Part shown: positions 60,200-64,000 of the stretch, piece by piece
Numbering within the stretch: the stretch's first letter is position 1
How the letters are laid out: each line of letters opens with the position of its first letter
DNA from: Nelumbo lutea
Lineage: Eukaryota; Streptophyta; Magnoliopsida; Proteales; Nelumbonaceae
Length of the DNA stretch: 64,000 nt
Reading direction: 5' to 3'
Assembly: GCA_022828595.1 (NCBI GenBank)
Contig: JAKGHH010000001.1
Span: 208,010,348-208,074,347, forward strand
Made by a program: the position numbers and the translations under genes
The notes under the pieces: model-generated
The model's database searches: none
The model's input: only the letters and a program-made list of their open reading frames with translations
What the model was told of the DNA's origin: nothing

Positions 60200-60426
60200 G
60201 CTTCTAATTATAAAAAAAAAACAAAGTCGAATTTTGATTGAATTCTATGGATTCATATTTTATTTATCTATCTATATTTCTATATCATATAAAGCAGATA
60301 TATATAGATAGATAGATAGATAAAAATAAAAAAGTATTACATAGGCTTCCAGATATTGACACATAAGTTCGCAACATTAATTACTTTTATTGTGTGACAA
60401 AAATGGCTTAAAGATGAGAATCAAGA
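59719..60426. other. Region downstream of cytochrome b5 gene 2
   Basis: Contains a Tourist-type left end (GGGCTGTGTTTGGTTGCAGT at about 60056), a TA run (about 60176-60200) and a GATA run (about 60305-60322). The last part presumably holds the gene's 3' untranslated region. Confidence 0.45.
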
Positions 60427-62159
60427 CTAGTTGGCTTTATTAAGAAAATACCAAGCTCCGAATGCCACACCAAAGATGATAAGAGGGATACTGTACTGCA
60501 TTAAGTTGATGACAACAGATGGCTTCATTTCCTTTTTGGCTTTGGCCAAAGCAGATCCCTTTTCTTTCTTTTCCCTCATAGTCTGCAAACCTCCAATGTC
60601 TTTTCCAGCATCAGAACCCTCCAGAAAACCAATGAGATAACTATTCATCATGCTGGTGGCTGTGGAACTATGACCCACATCATCAAAAGCTTCTGTGGCA
60701 TCTCCATTGGCTTGAATTTTCAATAGTAAGTTCAAAAACAAACATCATTAGTAGAAAATGATGAAATTTTCTAAAATCAAATCATTATTTATTATGGCTT
60801 TTGAAAACCAAACAGAAAGAAATCATTTCATCTTGGGTTTGCTTAGCATTTGGAAGATTTTATATCACTTAACATGGAATGATAAAATTAACTCATTTTA
60901 GCTCTTCAAACTGATTTCATTTCTACTTTCTATTAGCATTTGGTCCATGGTATCATTTTGGATGATGAACACAAGCCCATGATTTCAAATGCTATGAAAC
61001 TAGGATAAAGTGATACAATTCCACATGGTTTTCAAAAGGCTATTAACTGAAAAATAAAAAGGAGAAAACAAGATGAAGATAACCCCTTGGTATTGATTTA
61101 CAATCTGGACATTGTAGATTAGTCACTTCTTATATTTAACCACTATGAAAGGATTGGTTCAAAGCTCATGTAAAAGAGGACTGTTTCAGATTGGCAACCA
61201 ACACAAAAGCCTTTATCCAATCCAACATGAACACAAATCCTAAATTGTTTTTTTTTTTTTTTTTTTCAGTTACAGGGCATTAGAAAACATGGTTAACTCT
61301 TGATAGAACACAATGGTGGGACAGGATTTATGTAACCAGACCCAAGTAGTTGGAATTGAGGCTCAGTTGAGTTATGTTCAACTGCATGTATTAGACCTCA
61401 AAAAAAGCTGGGTAATTATTAGACATTCACATATCTACCAAAGAATTGATCAAATTAGACCAATTCTCTCTGGATTTGCAAAACCCCTTTTTTCTGTTTG
61501 TTTCTTAGTTGAAACATCTAAAAAAAATGTAAAATATGTAATGAACAACAGTCAGGACACCCAGTTGTCTGTTAGTTTAAACCAACACCCAGAGGTGGGT
61601 CACATGTCACTATTATTTTCACTGAATCACTTGCCTTCTAGCCTTTTCACCTCTTGGAATTCAATCACTGAAATTAAAAAAAAAAAATCATTCAAATTAA
61701 GATTCTTAAGCTTGTCAGTGTTGAGAAGATGGCATCTATCTAGAGAGAAGATAGGGCCTTCAAAAGCCATGTAGCTGATCTCTCCAATAAGTTTTGTCTG
61801 GCTCAAATTGTTAATTTCTTATAATCATTAATAAAAGCAGAATTATATAATTCTCATAGAATTAGGATTTTCTCTACCTGATGCCTCTAAAAGAACATCT
61901 TCACCTCCTGGATGATCTTCCAAGAACTTGGTTACATCATAAACCTGAATTAAACTAGAAATAATCATCAAAACAGACCCTGAAGAACCAAATAAAATAC
62001 CTAAACATAGCAAACTGGAGACTAGGTACTTGTCATTTCTAAAGCAGATACATTTTATATAAGAAAATAATTTACCTTGTCATTTATGATCAACCAACAA
62101 TCTTTCTTGGAGGAATGGAGAAAGACCTCTGATAAAGAATAAGCTTTGTATTCCTCCAT
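60427..62159 (-). CDS. Cytochrome b5, ER tail-anchored, gene 2
   Basis: Three exons read leftward: 62159-62076, 61944-61878 and 60710-60427, joined by GT-AG introns of 131 and 1167 bp, giving 144 residues. Exons 1 and 2 have the same lengths (84 and 67 bp) as in gene 1, and the phases are the same. Visible are MEEYKAYSLSEVFLHSSKKD, VYDVTKFLEDHPGG with the first haem-ligand His, AFDDVGHS with the second, a charged linker EKKEKGSALAKAKKEMKPS, and a C-terminal anchor YSIPLIIFGVAFGAWYFLNKAN. It should carry electrons at the ER membrane like gene 1. By eye the two proteins match at 17 of 28 residues in exon 1 and 18 of 22 in exon 2, and differ most in linker and anchor. That points to an old tandem duplication with possible partner or tissue specialisation (inference). 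The long plus-strand frame at 61313-61774 lies inside intron 2 and is not a gene. Confidence 0.95.
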
Positions 62160-63189
62160 TGCAAGAGGAAAGACTCAGAACCCCAAGAGATCAAAAGAAA
62201 CACCGGATAGAATACCAAGAGAAACCTACTTACTATGTCTTTCTCTCTCCCATTAGAAAATAGAGGATCAACAATGCATTTGACCCACATCATCACCAAC
62301 CTGAAGTCTTGTTGAAGAATACCAAGATGATTGGGCAATATAGTTATCTAACCATAGGAAGTCATTGTCTGACATCTGCAAGTTTTTTTTTTTTTTTAAT
62401 CCAATTTATTAAGGAAATAAACCTTAATACAGAAAACTAATTATAGTAGGATCAACTAATGAGTCATGCCACCTGATATGAAATAAACGGCTTACCAAAT
62501 TAACCAAATATATGGTTTGATGAAAAGGCCATCTCCGAATGGGCCCGTATAATTTGACAAATCTTTTTATACGGTTTTTCAAAGTTAAAAATACCAAAAT
62601 TTGATCTTTTTCCATTTGGCAATGAAAGACGAGAAGCCAGAATGACCCAAAAAACTAACGGAAACTCATTTGGTAAGATGTTGTCTGTGATATTGACACA
62701 TACCATAAGTGTAGAAGGAATCTCTCTCTTAAGACATCATCAAATATAAATTACATGAAGCAGGCTGGAAATGGGTTGAGTGATCCGATGTGTTCATTTA
62801 AATGGTTTGGTTGGATCCAATTCTGATCGATTGAATCCATATGTTGCTACATAAATTGGTGTGGCTTGTTAACGGGTAGGTTGTCTTCAATTAACCCAAC
62901 CCTCCCTACATCCCCCTTACAAATAGTACAAGCAGGGACTCGTGCGATGTATGGGAAAGTCTGAAAGATTTAATAATTTTATTTTTCATTTAATATTAAT
63001 TTATAAAAAATAATTATTGTTAATCAAATATTTTTTAATAAATTTAGTTTTATTAATAATTTATAGTAATTTTAATAATTTTTATCTTTTTTGTTATTTT
63101 TAAATGAAATTTTGATTAATTTTAAATAAATAAAAATAATTATAAAAGTTAACATTTTTATTAATTCCACTAATAATTAACAATTATAT
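62160..63189. other. Upstream region of cytochrome b5 gene 2
   Basis: Must include its 5' untranslated region and promoter; no confident core motif was picked. From about 62950 on it is nearly pure A/T. Confidence 0.4.
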
Positions 63190-63660
63190 ATGAATGACAA
63201 CGGGGTGGGTTCAGGGCAGGGCACCCCATCCCTTTCCCTACTCTATAGTCAATACACTCTATTGCATCCCCGCCTTGTCTTTAGTGTCACGCGGGTTCAA
63301 GGCAAGATAATCACTCCTCAATGTCAGGCGAGTTTAGGGGCAAGGCACCCCATTCCTCATCAAGGATGGAGAATCCTCGAATTTCCCTGCCCCGTCCCCA
63401 GTATTGGGTAGGTTCAAGTAGAGGTGTAAATTGGGTCGTGCTAGGTCGACATGACACAACCCGCATGTGGCCCGCACAAAGTGCGAGTCGTGCCATGCTA
63501 GCCCATGAGGCAACCCGGGCCGTGCCTCCCTCCTCTAGGATAATTTGGGGGTCGGTTTGGCACGGCCCATGGCCCGAACCCACACGGGCTCATGTCGTGC
63601 CATGAGTCGGGCTGGTCCATGGGCCGGGCCTTGGGCCAGGCCATGCCATACACCAAGCCA
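63190..63660. repeat. GC-rich MITE-like fragments
   Basis: 63190-63415 has gggtgggttcagggcagggc/ccccgtccccag words as in 1533-1956. 63422-63660 starts AGGTGTAAATTGGGTCGTGC and has mirrored cacggccc/gggccgtg words. Overlapping GC-rich open frames on both strands come from this repeat text and are not genes. Confidence 0.5.
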
Positions 63661-63689
63661 AGCTCAAGGCAAGGCACTCACTCCCTGCC

Positions 63690-63963
63690 CAAGGTTTTTA
63701 AAATTGGACCAGATAGGGAACCGTTATGGGGTCGAATGGTTCGACTGTTTGGTCCGAACGGATGACTCGCTCTGACAAAAAAATTAGAAAAACAAAAAAA
63801 TGCCAAAAATTATTGTTCGGATTGACGGTTCAACCTCCCAGGTCAGCAGTTCGCTAACCAAATAAACGGTTTTTGGACAAAAAGCGGTTTTGAGGTGAAA
63901 TGGTGTCCGATTCCCAATTTTTTCGGTCTAACCATCTAGTTTGATCTAGTTTTGAAAATACTA
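63690..63963. mobile_element. hAT-type MITE, CATGGTTTT family, copy 7 (worn)
   Basis: Starts CAAGGTTTTTAAAATTGGAC and ends near AGTTTTGAAAATACTAT, with family interior words (tcgaatggttcgac, gacaaaaaaatt). No target duplication is left. Confidence 0.65.
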
Positions 63964-64000
63964 TCCCCGTCAACCCAATATTCAATTTGATGATAGAAAT

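Noticed and set aside
61313..61774. Plus-strand open frame of 153 codons
   Set aside because: It lies inside intron 2 of cytochrome b5 gene 2 on the opposite strand, has no family resemblance and no paralogous frame in gene 1.
63311..63775. Several overlapping GC-rich open frames on both strands
   Set aside because: Frames open on both strands in GC-rich MITE-like repeat; typical of composition and not of genes.

Overview
The window looks like intergenic-rich nuclear DNA of a flowering plant, probably a non-grass. It is AT-rich, has long gene-free stretches, GT-AG introns, plant-type gene families, a fossil plant mitochondrial rRNA fragment and a dense load of DNA transposons. I cannot name the species. 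Only four genes look intact, all on the minus strand and forming two paralogous pairs. No tRNA, CRISPR array or bacterial-type operon was recognised by eye.

Pair 1 is two intronless genes of 108 and 114 codons (about 13.9-14.2 kb and 29.1-29.4 kb). They encode related small basic proteins of unknown function and share a promoter-proximal block. Pair 2 is two three-exon genes for tail-anchored, endoplasmic-reticulum-type cytochrome b5 (52.4-54.2 kb and 60.4-62.2 kb). Exon sizes, intron phases and even intron lengths are nearly the same, so this is a tandem duplication. Both copies keep the two haem-ligating histidines and the C-terminal membrane anchor.

The fossils are: an LRR receptor-like-protein pseudogene (5.4-6.2 kb) next to a duplicated AT-rich flank; a PIF/Harbinger transposase pseudogene with two recognisable introns (22.6-24.0 kb); a LINE with RT, zf-RVT and RNase H remnants (29.8-32.2 kb); an isolated RNase H fragment (20.1-20.4 kb); and a piece of mitochondrial rrn18 (about 40.57-40.81 kb).

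Most of the remaining sequence is miniature inverted-repeat elements, several defined to the base by target-site duplications (TSDs). One hAT-type family starts CATGGTTTT (about ten copies, 8-bp TSDs). A second hAT-type group starts TAGGGGTG or TAGGGACG (8-bp TSDs). Tourist/Harbinger-type MITEs have GGCT...AGCC ends and TTA/TAA TSDs. A Mutator-type long-TIR element has a 9-bp TSD at 2.6-3.2 kb. Further long-TIR, near-palindromic elements lie at 10.2, 28.0, 32.4, 41.4, 41.8, 46.9 and 58.2 kb. Another foldback family (CTCACAGCAG stem) and several local tandem duplications complete the picture. I did not find a convincing new multi-gene system. The most informative content is the two gene pairs and the well-bounded transposon families.
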